From positions 378,001 through 442,000 of the forward strand of contig CAJNDS010002196.1 in assembly GCA_905221605.1 (NCBI GenBank): a DNA stretch of 64,000 nt, given 5' to 3'. The notes under the pieces were generated by a model. The model was not told where the DNA came from, searched no databases, and saw only the letters and a program-made list of their open reading frames with translations. Of this stretch, positions 12,722-24,000 are shown piece after piece (position 1 is the first letter of the stretch; every line of letters starts with the position of its first letter). The translations under genes and the position numbers were made by a program. Origin of the DNA: Symbiodinium natans. Its lineage: Eukaryota > Sar > Dinophyceae > Suessiales > Symbiodiniaceae.

Positions 12722-12796
12722 ATGGCCAAGAGAAAATGGGCGACCAGGTTCGGCGAAGCTCTCACCGAACCTGATCTCACACTTTCTCTTGGCCAT
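12722..12796. repeat. hairpin (32 bp arms, 11 bp loop)
   Basis: The arm 12722-12753 starts ATGGCCAAGAGAAA and ends CAGGTTCGG. It is repeated in inverted form at 12765-12796 with four mismatches in 32. It lies about 100 bp upstream of the decayed transposase-like ORF. Confidence 0.75.
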
Positions 12797-12900
12797 ATCC
12801 AGGCTCAGTGTTCACGGTCAGGATCATAACCGTCCCTGACAACACCCCTGAAAAAATAAGGTAAACCCAAGCCCTCAGGGTCAACCCTCTCAGCCCTGTC

Positions 12901-13764
12901 ATGTGCGGCATCCTCGACGACGTCCACGCTTATGGAGGCCAGGAGCAACAGGGTCATGGGTCTTCAGTGCTTGGCAAGTTTGGGAGAGAGGACTTGCGAA
13001 GTGGCAGGGTCCACGCCGTCATTGCAGACGGTGCTGTCCAGAAAGCCCTCAAGCTACTTCGCTTTGCGCTGCCCAATGTGGCGCTCATTGCCCGCGACTC
13101 CTGTCATGTTCAGCGCATCGCCGCGAGTGACCCATTGAAGCGAGATAGCTGCACTTTGCCCAAATTGGAAATTTTGATTGTCATTTTTTCAGTTTCAATG
13201 GGCTTCCTGAGTGGAGGCATGGGCCAGCGATGGAGGGTCATCATGGCAGCAGAAGCTTCTTTCCGGCCGCGCAGGCGTCCAAAAAATGGCGCTACGAGCT
13301 GCAGCTGGTGCAAAGCATGAAGCAATGGACCGGCCTTTCGACGGTCTGAAAGCAGGTGGGTCATGCGGATGCCAGGTACGAGTCGTCAGCCAGCTCGTCC
13401 AGGCACTATGTCAACCTGCAAGCTGCCATAGCGGCAGTGTTGGCAATGAGGGTCACCGACCCGCGACTCGATGTTGGAAACCGCGCTCCAAGCAGGGTCA
13501 TGGCTGGATTCCATGGGCGCGGCCTGTGCCATCGAGGCCGACTGGTCTGCGGAAGCCCTTCGCTACATCCGCAAGGACGACTGCGTGGACCCTGATTGCG
13601 GATTGCTGCTGGAGAGGTTGACTGTGTGCCAGGATCGTGTGACCAAGCTCTTCATTGAGGGCCGCGTCCTCTTTGACAGACACTACGATGACAGCCCCCC
13701 AGGAAGCCCTCCCCTCTACTATGGGCGCAAGGTCAAGCGTGTGTGGACAGAAGAGGAAGCAAAC
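12901..13764 (+). pseudogene. decayed transposase-like ORF, interrupted by the copia element
   Basis: Protein-like sequence runs through three pieces that change frame. The first (frame of 12901) reads GRVHAVIADGAVQKALKLLR and then ALPNVALIARDSCHVQRIA. The second (frame of 13206) contains SKKWRYELQLVQSMKQW, an in-frame TGA at 13347, then HADARYES. The third (frame of 13471) contains LLLERLTVCQDRVTKLFIEG and ends WTEEEANY, where the 5' LTR begins. Frameshifts and the stop show it is no longer functional. The pattern recalls a repeated dinoflagellate ORF family with hAT-transposase-like character. This is from memory of the style of these proteins, so the family name is uncertain. Confidence 0.45.
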
Positions 13765-14118
13765 TATTGCTCATGGACAGATTAGCGTGGCCCCTGCGTG
13801 CAGGAGAACGACAGAAACCGAGAAGCGTACCCGGCCGATGCGCGTGGCTCAAGCACCATGAAGGGCGCAGTGAAGTGCTGAAAGAGCACCGTGGACTTGG
13901 GGTTTTGTTTGGGTGTGGGATGGGTTTGATTTAGAGGTTGAAGTTGGGGTTTATGAGCCTTGAGTCCCCAACCCCTGTAGAATTCAGTACAACAGTCTAG
14001 ATGATCTACCGTACTCAATTCGTCTGAGGCTCGGGGCTCCATCCTCACCTAACCCATCTCACTACTCCCTAGTCCCTAACACCCCATCAACTGGCCCTCA
14101 TAACCCTCATAACCGACA
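13765..14118 (+). repeat. 5' LTR of the copia element
   Basis: Starts TATTGCTCATGG, where the other LTR has TGTTGCTCATGG, so the terminal TG is mutated to TA. It ends ...CCGACA before the primer-binding-like site. The length is 354 bp if that end is right. The end is inferred from the CA dinucleotide and the following PBS-like motif, because the other LTR is truncated. Confidence 0.75.
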
Positions 14119-14130
14119 GGTTATGAGCCC
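14119..14130 (+). other. primer-binding-like site
   Basis: GGTTATGAGCCC lies directly after the 5' LTR. It resembles the TGGTATCAGAGC site that plant copia elements use to bind initiator tRNA-Met. The similarity is partial. Confidence 0.45.
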
Positions 14131-14199
14131 AAACGACCAACCTCATCACCCCCACAACAGCTGCAGCACCAACAGCAATCACCTGTAGCAACAGCAACG

Positions 14200-15630
14200 T
14201 TGCAAGATGTTTCCAGTAGCGCACAGGCAGGGGCATTGCAAGAGCAGCAGATTGTTATGGAGCAACGCCGAGAGCAATCTGCTGACCAAGTGCGGATGAT
14301 GAGACAAAGGTTGGAGGAGCAACACAGTGTATATGGAACTCTTGATTCCCGGGTACATGCACTTGAGAATTCCACAATCATACAAACAGGGGCTGAGAAC
14401 AGGCGAAGCACTTGGAAGGAAGGGTGGATACTCTCGAAGGCCAAGCACGCCGGACACAATCCACTTCTGCAGATCTTGAACGGATGCTTGCAAAGGCGGC
14501 TCAGGAAGCGGAAGGTGGCAACGCAAACGAGACCTTGGTACGTATGCTCAGAGATCAGATGGAACAAGTCCTGCTGACTACGGACCAGGTCAGTGCTCGT
14601 GTGGATGCAGAACTGGCAACGCTGACTCAACGCGTGGAGGCAGTGGCTGATCAGTCTGAGAAAGCTACGTAGGCAGGTGAACAACGCGCAGAGCGAACGG
14701 AGCAATGCCTGGAGCAACTTCGGGAAGAGCTTCAAGATGTCAGCCAACGAGACGGACCATCAGTGCATGAGATGTCTCCTGATCCCGACAGATTTGGCAG
14801 CAGCTGAGGATGCTTGGGGCACAGGAGGAGAAGCTGAGGATACAGGTGAGTGGACTGGTCATGGTCAGGATGATGCCTGGACGTGGCAGTGGACTGAACC
14901 TCCAGGACTTCCCCCGCAGTACTCCAAACAGGCAGCGCAAAGACCAACTGAGATGGGAGGATCTACGGCGGAGGCGGCGCTGCGCGGAAGATGGACAGTT
15001 TTGCTGAATATTCCTTCCTTTTCGGTAGGAGCGTGGGAGTGCAACGTGCGACTTCAGGCATGGTGGTGGCAGTTCCAGACAATTTCAACTACGGTAAGTC
15101 CTGGTTTCGGGGCGTACGTGCAGGCCGAGTATGCGGTAGCGGAAGAAAGACATCAGAAGCGACTGGCTGGACATTACAACTTGCCTGATTTGACTCCAGC
15201 ATTGGCAGAGCACCAAGAGTACGAGAACCGTTTGACGCTTACTCTGATACGTTGTCTGCCGCAGGAAGTTAAGCAGCCAGTGTTGGAGAAGACGGGATCA
15301 TCGAAGCTTCGGGGAGTGCGCCTTTTTTGGAGTGTATTTGTCAGGAACAGATGCCTGGAGGACAGCAAGAGATGAAGAGTATCCAGGCCTTCGTGAGACG
15401 CCTAGATCCGGCTCATTCCGCGAAGGAGGGGGCCTGAAACCCTGAGGAGATGGAAGTTGGCTCGCGCAAGAGCACGCGACTTGCAGCTGCCCGCCGTAGC
15501 CTCGTTTGAGGAGGCGCAGGCCTTGAGCTCCTTGATTCGCAATGTGGAGCGACGATCGGAATCGTTTAAGACACTCATGGGTTTGCTACTAGTACAACCT
15601 GACGTTCTTATCCGAATCCGCAAGGAGTAG
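14200..15630 (+). pseudogene. copia Gag remains (coiled coil and capsid-like part), frameshifted
   Basis: The first part is a glutamine- and glutamate-rich coiled coil (frame of 14200, e.g. MEQRREQSADQVRMMRQRLE), continuing in another frame at 14412-14672 (DLERMLAKAAQEAEGG, LATLTQRVEAVADQSEKAT). The capsid-like part follows in pieces, including YENRLTLTLIRCLPQEVKQP at about 15219-15278 and QEMKSIQAFVRRLDPAHSAK at about 15366-15426. This order is typical of dinoflagellate copia Gag. At least four frame changes or stops show that it does not encode an intact Gag. Confidence 0.65.
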
Positions 15631-15635
15631 AAGCG

Positions 15636-16181
15636 ATGATTGGTTTGATAGAACAACCGTTGCAGATCCTCGCTGCTGATGAAACCATAAGTACAACAAG
15701 CGTGGTGGCGGAGCAGGCGACAGTGTGGCATCGACAGGAAAAGGCAAGGAGAAAGGAAAAGGAAAAGGCAAGGAAAAAGGAAAGGAGGCCAAAGGGAAAC
15801 AAGACCAAAGGAAACAAAGGAAAAGGACATCCTGGAAAAGGAAAGGACCAGCAGCAAATTGATTCTTCCAAGGCCCCTGAGAAGAAGGACAAGCCGTGTC
15901 GGTTTTTCTTCACTCCAGCTGGTTGTTGCCGAAAGAATTGCATGTATAGTCATGACGAGAAGTTCAGGAAGGATGTCGCCAAGGGTGCAAAAGCAGAACA
16001 AGAAGACGCTTCGTATGCGCCAGAGGCATCGCGAAGTCGTTCTGGCGGATGCATACAGTACGCTGGGAGCATGATTCGCTGGTATTCAACACGACAAACA
16101 GTGACAGCCTGGTCAGTGTGTGAGGCTGAGACTGATGGTTTGGCCGAAGCACTTTCACAGGGAGTATTCTCTATGTTTTGA
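15636..16181 (+). CDS. in-frame relic: CCCH zinc finger joined to the start of RNase H
   Basis: An uninterrupted 181-codon frame starts with a hydrophobic-then-basic segment very rich in Lys, Gly and Glu (residues about 30-80). A CCCH finger follows at about residues 88-105 (CRFFFTPAGCCRKNCMYSH). After a short linker the frame passes straight into RNase H-like sequence (STRQTVTAWSVCEAETDGLA, about residues 148-167) and stops at TGA 16179-16181. In a complete copia polyprotein, protease, integrase and reverse transcriptase lie between these two parts, so the join marks a large deletion that kept the frame. Whether it is translated is unknown. Confidence 0.6.
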   Translation: MIGLIEQPLQILAADETISTTSVVAEQATVWHRQEKARRKEKEKARKKERRPKGNKTKGNKGKGHPGKGKDQQQIDSSKAPEKKDKPCRFFFTPAGCCRKNCMYSHDEKFRKDVAKGAKAEQEDASYAPEASRSRSGGCIQYAGSMIRWYSTRQTVTAWSVCEAETDGLAEALSQGVFSMF

Positions 16182-16494
16182 AAGATTTGCTGCACAAAGG
16201 TCTTCAGGGATGTTTAACTGGGGACAACAGTGAATCGATCATTCTGGCAGGGCAAGAGAAGATGGATTTTGGAAAGTGGCGAACCAGAGCTTTCGCTTTG
16301 CGCTGCAGTTGGTGTCGCGATCAATTGAAGCTTGAAGGGATTCCGATGCGTCATACTCCGGGACAGTTTCTTGTCGCCGACATGTTGACAAAAATCCTTC
16401 CCAAGAAGCAGCTGCGAGAGATGGCAGGCGTGAGACCGGCCGGAGGCGTAGACTGGAACATGGGGCTGCATCAGGGACTACTCGTAAGGAGGAG
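16178..16494 (+). pseudogene. copia RNase H C-terminal part
   Basis: Continues the RNase H domain in a shifted frame: KDLLHKGLQGCL, then WCRDQLKLEGIPMRHTPGQF and LVADMLTKILPKKQLREMAG. The H-T-x-x-Q-x-A-D-x-L-T-K signature at about 16350-16395 is diagnostic of the end of Ty1/copia polyproteins. The element tail up to the LTR includes the purine tract AAGGAGGAG at 16486-16494, which probably primes plus-strand synthesis. Confidence 0.75.
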
Positions 16495-16694
16495 TGTTGC
16501 TCATGGACAGATTAGCGTGGCCCCTGCGCGCAGGATAACGACGCAAATCGAGAAGTGTACCCATGCCGATGCACGTGGCTCAAGCACCATGAAGGGCGCA
16601 GTGAAGTGCTGAAAGAGCACCGTGGACTTGGGGTTTTGTTTGGGTGTGGGATGGGTTTGATTTAGAGGTTGAAGTTGGGGTTTATGAGCCTTGA
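16495..16694 (+). repeat. 3' LTR of the copia element, truncated
   Basis: Begins TGTTGCTCATGG right after the purine tract and matches the 5' LTR up to GAGCCTTGAG. The sequence diverges after 16694, so about 150 bp of the LTR and the right target-site duplication are missing. Confidence 0.85.
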
Positions 16695-18541
16695 GACAGT
16701 CCCTGCACCTGCTCTTGGGCTGGCTTTGGGAGCGTTCTTGGTTTCGCGAGGCCTCGGCCTGACGGCAAGTTCATTGGCGACTACCCTATCAGAATCATGG
16801 TTCAAGGCTTGAAACAGGCGCCGCAACTTTTTAAACCTGTGGCCTGTGGCTGCCACACTGCATCAGGCAGCGCCTCACTTGTCGAAGGCCTTCATTCATT
16901 TCTTCTTGTCTTGGGTACTTAGCAGCAAAGCCATCGTCCCCGTCCACTTTGGTTTGGGAGATGACGATTGGTTGAGTCATGCCCTGTTCTGGTTATTAGT
17001 CATGCAGGTGCCGCAACAGGGTCACTCAATGCAACAGGGTCAGTACGCAGTGGCAAGGGCCTGAGCCCTCAGTGTCAGTAGTTGGTAGTTGGCACTGTTG
17101 CATGGGGGGTGCCGGTTTCAAGCATTGGTTGATGGCGGACCTCACTCAGGCCAATCCCACTTGACTGCCCCTTGCCCAGGTCTTTCTTCACATGGCCTTG
17201 CTTGCTGCTGATTCATCTTGCTCAGAGGGAAAGAAAAAGTGCGAGTGCCATTGTGTCACCGAATCTGCCTGGTAGAGAAAACATTTTTCGCAGCAGCCGA
17301 AACGCAAACCCAGCTGTCCTGTATCAGCAACCCCTGTATGAGTCTTCGTGAGCCATAGCCCTAAGATTGCAAGAGGAGTCTTCCACTTTGCTGGAGCTTT
17401 GGCTGACGCCGTGTGTCCTGGCATCCATCTGGCACAAGACCCACAGAGTTCAGGATTTGATCTTGCAATTGCCTCTGGGGGGTCAGAGTGCAGGATTGCT
17501 GCAGTAGCTGCATAGCTGACAGCGCTACGACCTTTCTGGAACGGAACGACTGTAGCCTATCTTGTGTTCAGGGTTGGTTACATGGAGCCTTCGAAGCCCT
17601 GAGACCAGGTTCTGCAGCCTCGGACCTGATCATTTCCAAACTACGTTCGCGGGGAAGGTGCTTGAGGGAGTTGCGAGGTGCTGCAGTTTTTGGGGTTTAG
17701 ACCGAAGAGCAGTAGATCACGAATAGCAAGACTACGACTAGGCTACACGAGGTTGCTAGTTGGACCAACAGTCTGCCATGATGCAATCGGTTTGTTTGTA
17801 CGCCAGTACATCTGGTCCGCCGCTTCCTTCGGAAGCCAGTGGTCGGAGTCACAAGTACTTAGCCAGAGTTCCTGCCAAGCCCTGAAATGAGCAGCAGGGG
17901 CTCTTTTCGCCCAAGCACCTTGGTACCTTACTGTAGATTTCGTCCAGGTGTTTGGAGCCCAGAACCTCTGGGACGAGTGCGGCCCTGCCCTCCGGCAGAG
18001 GCGAGAGCCGTAACTCTGTGATAGAGAAGGGCGCATCACCTGGTCACAACTTGTCGGCCCTTGCATCCCGTCACTGCCCGAAATCCAAGCGAGAGAGTTT
18101 TTCGCCCCCTCTTTCCCCTTCCTCACACGCGTTTTTCATGCAGTGACGTCTTCATCACGGCATCCTCGGTTGTGGCCTTGTTGGGCAGCCCGGGCCAAGG
18201 CCGGGAGAGACCAATTTGGGCCTGAAGGGACTACAGGGCTTGAGGGTTGAGGACGTAAGGGCTTCAGGATTTCAATGCTGGGACGAGGGTGGAGGACTTG
18301 CAAAAGGACGAAACCCAGCAAGGGTACCTACGGCCATGCCCAAACCCGAGTCACCGGAAACCCGACAGAAACCAACAATGTTTAACACGACACGATCCTC
18401 CTCGCCTCGGCCGGGCCGGGGGTGGGGGGGTAAAGGAGGGCCTAGCGAGGTGCGCGTTGTCATAGCATGGAGGAACAAGGGGGCGTGGGCGGAGGGGGGG
18501 GGGCCCCCATGGCCCCAGGCCTTTGCGGATATATAACGATA

Positions 18542-18577
<36 letters not shown>

Positions 18578-19099
18578 TGTATGTATGTATGTATGTATGT
18601 ATGTATGTATGTATGTATGTATGTATGTATGTATGTATAACTATATATATGTATGTAAAGGATATCATCTAATAAAGAGCCAATACAGAACAGATGACAT
18701 GCAATGTATAGTATAGAAAAAGGCGCCTATGCAGCTGCCAATGGCGCCCTGGAACGGCTTACCGAGGTCGGAGGATGTTGGAAGTCTCCTTGTGACAGTC
18801 GTATCATGGCATATCATTTTCTGATGTTTCTCGTAGCCACAACATCCAACATGCGGTGATTGAAGCAGGGTCCTGTGGCAGGCTCGAGCCGTAGCAAGGA
18901 GGCCACACACTGGTCCTCTGAACTGCGTAACCCTTAGGGCCTGCCCGAACGTTTGATTTGTGCCATGGTCCATCTACGCCGTAGTGGACTGAATGATGCG
19001 GTCAAGCAGGACTCTGCAAGCCCATGCCTGTTCTGTTTTGTTCTTGTACGATCAAGTCCTTCCCTGCCTCCCTTGGCCCCCTCGCCATGTCGGCCGCAG
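16695..19099. other. no recognised gene; one long microsatellite
   Basis: Nothing recognised apart from an open frame at 17488-17700 of unknown value and the ATGT microsatellite described separately. A G run precedes the microsatellite at about 18497-18507. Confidence 0.4.
18541..18640. repeat. (ATGT)n microsatellite
   Basis: A short AT run changes into about 22 uninterrupted GTAT units. It creates a spurious tyrosine-isoleucine-histidine-threonine repeat frame on the - strand. Confidence 0.95.
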
Positions 19100-19182
19100 T
19101 GTACGCCGTCCACGCGGCCAGATGGGCACGGACCAACCAAAGGGCCACGATCCAGGACATCCAGGACTGCCCCAACTTTACG
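19100..19182 (+). CDS. candidate exon, unrecognised
   Basis: After the acceptor cggccgcag the frame reads YAVHAARWARTNQRATIQDI and ends CPNFT before a GT donor (ACG|gtttga). The composition is coding-like. No family is recognised. Confidence 0.35.
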
Positions 19183-19874
19183 GTTTGAATATGTTTAAGT
19201 CCTACACTGACCAAAGGCTAGAGAACCGAAGCGAGCAGACGGTTATGCAAAAACTCTCTGCGAGGATCTTGGCCTCGAGATGTTCAGGAGGTCACTGGGA
19301 GCAGGGGAAGGAACATCAAAAAGAGTTTCAGGCAATATTTGCATGGCTGCGTAGGCCACCCTTCCTTCACATACTTTTCGATTCCTTGCCAATTTCACGT
19401 GGATGACCGCGTAGTAGGGGGTGTCTCCGCTGTTAGAGGCTTCCGTAAATGCCATAATTAGAGGCTCCTTTTTTGTGCAAATCTAGGCTTCTTGCTGGTC
19501 CGCCCTGGCCCAGTTGTCTTGGCAAGGGGCGGAGGCTTGTTTTGAGCAGTCCATTGCCGGGCCAGCCCCTCCAAGCCCCACGTCGCACTTGGCAGTGTCT
19601 GTGGCCACCGCGTTTGTTGGTGGGGGGGGGGCTGGTGGGCGGGGAGGGGGGTGTTGAAATCATGCTGAAGAGGGTGAAGCGAGCATCAGTGCCAAAGCGG
19701 GATTCCTGCGCTGGCTTCTTCTAATCTTATGTTTTCCGTTTGTTTTCATTTTGGCGTGTTGCGTCGTGCTGCCATCTTCGCCGGGATGGTCATAATCCGC
19801 TTCGCAAGTATACAGTCGAAGCATAGCCATGAAAAGGATTGCTCAAGCCTCCGCCGGCCTTCGACCTTCAGCAG

Positions 19875-19962
19875 GTGCACCTGGGCCACCACGCCGAAGT
19901 CCCCGAAACACTACACCGACGTAGTCTACAACAGCTTCCTCAAGGAGTGGGAGCAGGAGCAG
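19875..19962 (+). CDS. candidate exon, unrecognised
   Basis: After the acceptor ttcagcag the frame reads CTWATTPKSPKHYTDVVYNS and then FLKEWEQEQ, ending at a possible GC donor (CAG|gctgct). A second open frame overlaps it, so the frame choice is a judgement from composition. Confidence 0.35.
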
Positions 19963-20319
19963 GCTGCTGCTGTCGGAGTGTTAAGCTCGGGAATCTAGGC
20001 TTTCTGCCTAGCGAGTCGGCCTTTTCGGATATGATGACATACGGCCACAACAGGCCATCAGGGCCTACACAAGCCTGCGCGTGACCAAGCCCAATCATCC
20101 AGTTTCCATCAAGAGTTCATGCGATCAACGGATAACAATGTAGAGCTAACCCTGGGAATACGCAGCAACCAGCAAAGCAATTTCTAAATGACGGTGTGCT
20201 ACAAAGTTCTCATCAGTCGCACAGAAACGAGAGCTGCACTCATAGCTTTAGCCGTTCACTGCTAGGCGCGACTGCTTTCTCGCTGCTGGCGCGGTCGGCT
20301 TAAGGCTCAGCCGCAGCCA

Positions 20320-20327
20320 GCTCTCTT

Positions 20328-20375
<48 letters not shown>
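20320..20375. repeat. (CT)n microsatellite
   Basis: A nearly uninterrupted CT dinucleotide tract of about 50 bp. Confidence 0.95.
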
Positions 20376-20376
<1 letters not shown>

Positions 20377-20809
20377 GAGATGGAACAGAGAGAGAAAGTC
20401 CTTGCAGCCAAGACGAAAGCTTCGCGATGTTAAATGCTCTTCAGGATCCTCCCTGCAGAAGCCATCATCGTATGACAAGTGCTGTTAGAATTCAACAATC
20501 AAATAGGTCTCTTCACGTCTTACTGCCTAAAAAGGGAGGGTTCTTGCAGAGAAGGTCCGGGGAGGAGGCTGCTTACCGACACTCCGGATCTGTCAAAGGG
20601 GTGTCGAGATTCCGTGGCAGAAATGAAGCCGTTTCCGAGGCCCTTTACAAAGGTTGTTCAAAGCGCAGGACAAGGTTCTCAGCTGTCCAGGGTCCCTCCA
20701 GTGCCGGGGGTGACAGTTCGTGGATGTTCGGCTTCGGATCTGCATAACGTACCATGACGGACCATTAAACTTCATTAAACCGCCCAACCTCCTTGTCTTG
20801 CCTCTGCAG

Positions 20810-20916
20810 GGCCTACGCCAGGAGGTCGCTTCCCGCACCAAGGCTGTAAAGCAGTGGACGCTGCGCAGCTTCGGCTGCAACGTTTCGGATGGCATTGGGT
20901 TCCGTTTGCCTTGCAG
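20810..20916 (+). CDS. candidate exon, unrecognised
   Basis: The strong acceptor ttgcctctgcag opens a frame reading GLRQEVASRTKAVKQWTLRS and then FGCNVSDGIGFRLP, ending at a possible GC donor (CAG|gcttcg). It lies 160 bp upstream of the first recognised exon of the Mpv17-like gene. I cannot say whether it belongs to that gene. Confidence 0.4.
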
Positions 20917-21076
20917 GCTTCGAACAAGATCGACATTCTTGGGTCCCTAAATCTTGACAACCCCGGCCCAGAGACCAAGACATGATTGGACTCCCAGCTG
21001 CCATCTTCCTGGAACACAGTCTGAGATTTCCGAGACCTTTATGAACCTGAACTGCCGGCTGTGCTGTCTGTTGCAG

Positions 21077-24000
21077 AAAATCCTCATCACGTTCCCGACT
21101 GCCAGAATGGCCCACAAGCAAGGTTGTGTGAGACTCTGCTCGTGGGTTGACCTGCAGTGCGTGGTGTTTATCTCGCCTCCAGGCCCCCTGTTTCATTTGC
21201 CCGAGGCAACCCCATCACGACTTCGAGCCTGGCGGGGCTCGTCTCAACTGTCGCTAGCAACTTGCCATCAAGCTCTCTGAAACTGATTGTCTCGGCATGT
21301 CGCGAAGTCACTGCACTGCGACCGTCTAACCTCCCTATCCGAAAAGCCGGTTGTTCTTGAGAGCTTGAGGTAGCGTTTCAGCGAAGCTGATGACACCCTT
21401 TAGGCGACTTCCTCGTGCAACGCTACTTCGAGAAGCGTGAGTCCACGGATCTTCGACGCAGCGCCATCATGGGTTCCCACCGGGAGGGCTGGGAGCTGCG
21501 CTTAAGCATCCCTTTGCGGTGTCGAATCAGTCTACTCGTTGTTGGGCGAGCTAAAAATCAGAATGCAAGACGAACTTCATTGCGCTCCGTTTGTGGTGGG
21601 GAGGAAAGTACTTGTTACTTGGGCAGGGCAGGCGTGTTTGGGGTTAAGCCGCCCGCTTTCTGTCTGCGATGTTCCAAAGATGAAGTCATGAACCACCACA
21701 GCAGTCAGACACCACCCTCCATGTCGAGTGTTGACAGGGTCTCAAGGTGTGATGTGTTTTGATTGGGGGCTTGGAGACGCATGAACAAGACGACTTCAAG
21801 ATGCGCCTGACAGTTTTGATGATGGCGTATGGTGGCCACCCCTGATTCCTCCCTCCCTCTCAAAACATCCTAACTGCGTCTAAGCTAAAGCTTCCCCATG
21901 AAGCCCTCACAGCTGCTCGCGGTGAAGGCTTTTTCGGGCTCAGCTATATTGGCTTCCTTCAGCACTTCCTCTACACAGGCTTCTGGCCGATGTTTCTCAA
22001 GGCTGGCAGTCGTTCCAGGACGGTTATGTACGGGTCAGGCTACGTTTGGGGCGGCGGTTCGGTTCGGATGCAGGGTTTGGAGTTGGGGATTTAAGGTGAG
22101 TGCAGCTGATATCTATTTGAGGTATTGGACATGGTAGTGGGCTTTTGGTGCTTGCATGCTGTACATACCATCCTGAACCTAGAAACCCCTTAAAGGGCGG
22201 TTCAGAAACGCGAACGAACGAACATAAAGAGCTAGAACTGGGAGGTTCCTTTAGGCTCCACACCCCAATCTTGAGAATCCCCCCCATATTCCTTTTCGCC
22301 CCCCCCCCCCCCCCCCTAGACTCTTTCTGTGCAGGCTTCCCGGCTTACCGGCCCCAAAGCCGTGGTGTTCCAGGTCTTCGGAGATCAGGGTGCTCCGGAC
22401 GCCAGCAAACCAGTGCATAGGGCTTAGGGCGTTGCGCTATAGGGCGTAGGCACCGGGGTCTGACTGCAGCTATAGACTGGCGAGGGCTTATCTTCGAAAA
22501 GTGCAAGCGCTGGAGCTTGAGAGCATTCAGATTCAAAGCAGATCTGCAATCCAAGCCCAGGCATCTACATGCCCTGCGCGTATCTTCCCGTCTTCTATAC
22601 TGTGAAGGATGGAACCTTGTTGCATGGCCACTTCCCTGAACCTCCTGAATCCGGGCCTCTGAACCGCAAACCTTCTGATCCCATAAGCGCGCCTCCCCTC
22701 CAAAGTCTTGCACGCACTTGCAGCATGTGCAGGAACAGGCGGCTGTAAGTGCCAAGGCAGGGCCTAGAAAAGACTCAGGCCACCAAGAAACCCCTAACCC
22801 GCTAAACTTTAAACCCTAAGCCCCTAGCCATTAAGCCCCCAAATGCCTGGAGACGGTCGTTTGCCGTTAAAACCCTAAAATCCAGGGTTTGGGGTTTAGG
22901 GTTGGGGTTTTGGGGCAGTCCCAAAACACTCCGAGATCTTCAGGCCAGCGATCCTGACTCCCCAAACCCCACCCTCAGACCTGCGTTGCAGAGAAAGCCC
23001 ATTTCGCCAGGCCAGGGTTTCAGGTTTTTTTTGGGCCCTAAGCCCTGAACCCTGAAGCTTGAAAGGGCTTGAAGGGTTTCAGGGGTTGTTTTGGGGTCTG
23101 CCTGGGTTTGGCCAGACCCCAACAGGAGATGGCTGGACCGACCGGGCTCTTCATCACTGCCCCCGAGGCCACCACGACGGGAGGTTTGTTGGGGCCTCTA
23201 GTTGGGGATTTTAAGAGAGGGTTCAGGGTTTACAGGGTTCAATCATGTGAGGGTACGCGTTCACGGCACAAAAGTCTCATTTAACTCCCACCATGGGGGC
23301 TTTTGGGGTTCAGGGTAGTAAGCGGATTCTAAATCCCAAAGCCCTGAACATCCCTGAGCCCAACATGTGCCTGAACCCCCGAAACCCCGAAACCTTAAAG
23401 CCCCCCTAAACCCCTGAACCCCTTAAACCCTACACCCTAAAGCCCCCCTAAACCCTCACAAAAGGCGGCAGTGGCGGGCGTGGCTCGGTACTGGCAGAAC
23501 GTAACCTCCGACCTGCAGCTCCTGGCCTTACACTTTTGCCCAGCCCTGGAAGGGTTTTAGGGTTATTTGGTGTATATAAGGGCTATATAGCAAGGGACCC
23601 AAATGAAGGGCCCATACTGGGAACCTTAGAGATTTCTGGAGACTACTCGAACCAACTTTGCAGGGTTATTTGGAGCCCGAAACCGTAAGGCCCTAAAAAT
23701 CCTAAACGCTTGACAGGGCTTTGCGGGTTTGAGGGGTTGCTTTGGGACCTGCCTGGGTTTGGTTTTGTTGTTTTGTTCGGGGCAGGTTTGTTGGAATTTA
23801 GGATTTGAGGGTCTAAGGTTTAGGGTGGGTGGCTCAGTGGTTCGTGAGCGGATTGTGCTAGGTAGGATGGGGTCAGGGGGTCGCAAGCAGAAACGGAAGG
23901 GTAACCAGGAGCTGGCTGGAGAGGCTCCAGGCTCGAAACGCTCAGGCGACCAACAAAAAGCCACATCTCTCAGGGTTTAGGGATGTTGAGGGATGTTGAG

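Larger units (their letters stand above)
13765..16694 (+). mobile_element. Ty1/copia-type LTR retrotransposon, internally deleted
   Basis: Two direct repeats flank an interior of about 2.4 kb. The 5' LTR is 13765-14118 and the 3' LTR starts at 16495 and is truncated at 16694. In the region shared by both (about 195 bp) they differ at about ten sites, all in the first half; the last 110 bp or so are identical. A primer-binding-like site follows the 5' LTR and a purine tract precedes the 3' LTR. The interior holds Gag remains, a CCCH finger and an RNase H C-terminus. Protease, integrase and reverse transcriptase are absent. An intact dinoflagellate copia interior would be several kb longer. The element inserted into the ORF relic at 12901. 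Confidence 0.85.

Noticed and set aside
18351-18668. Open frame with Tyr-Ile-His-Thr repeats on the - strand
   Set aside because: Pure translation of the ATGT microsatellite.
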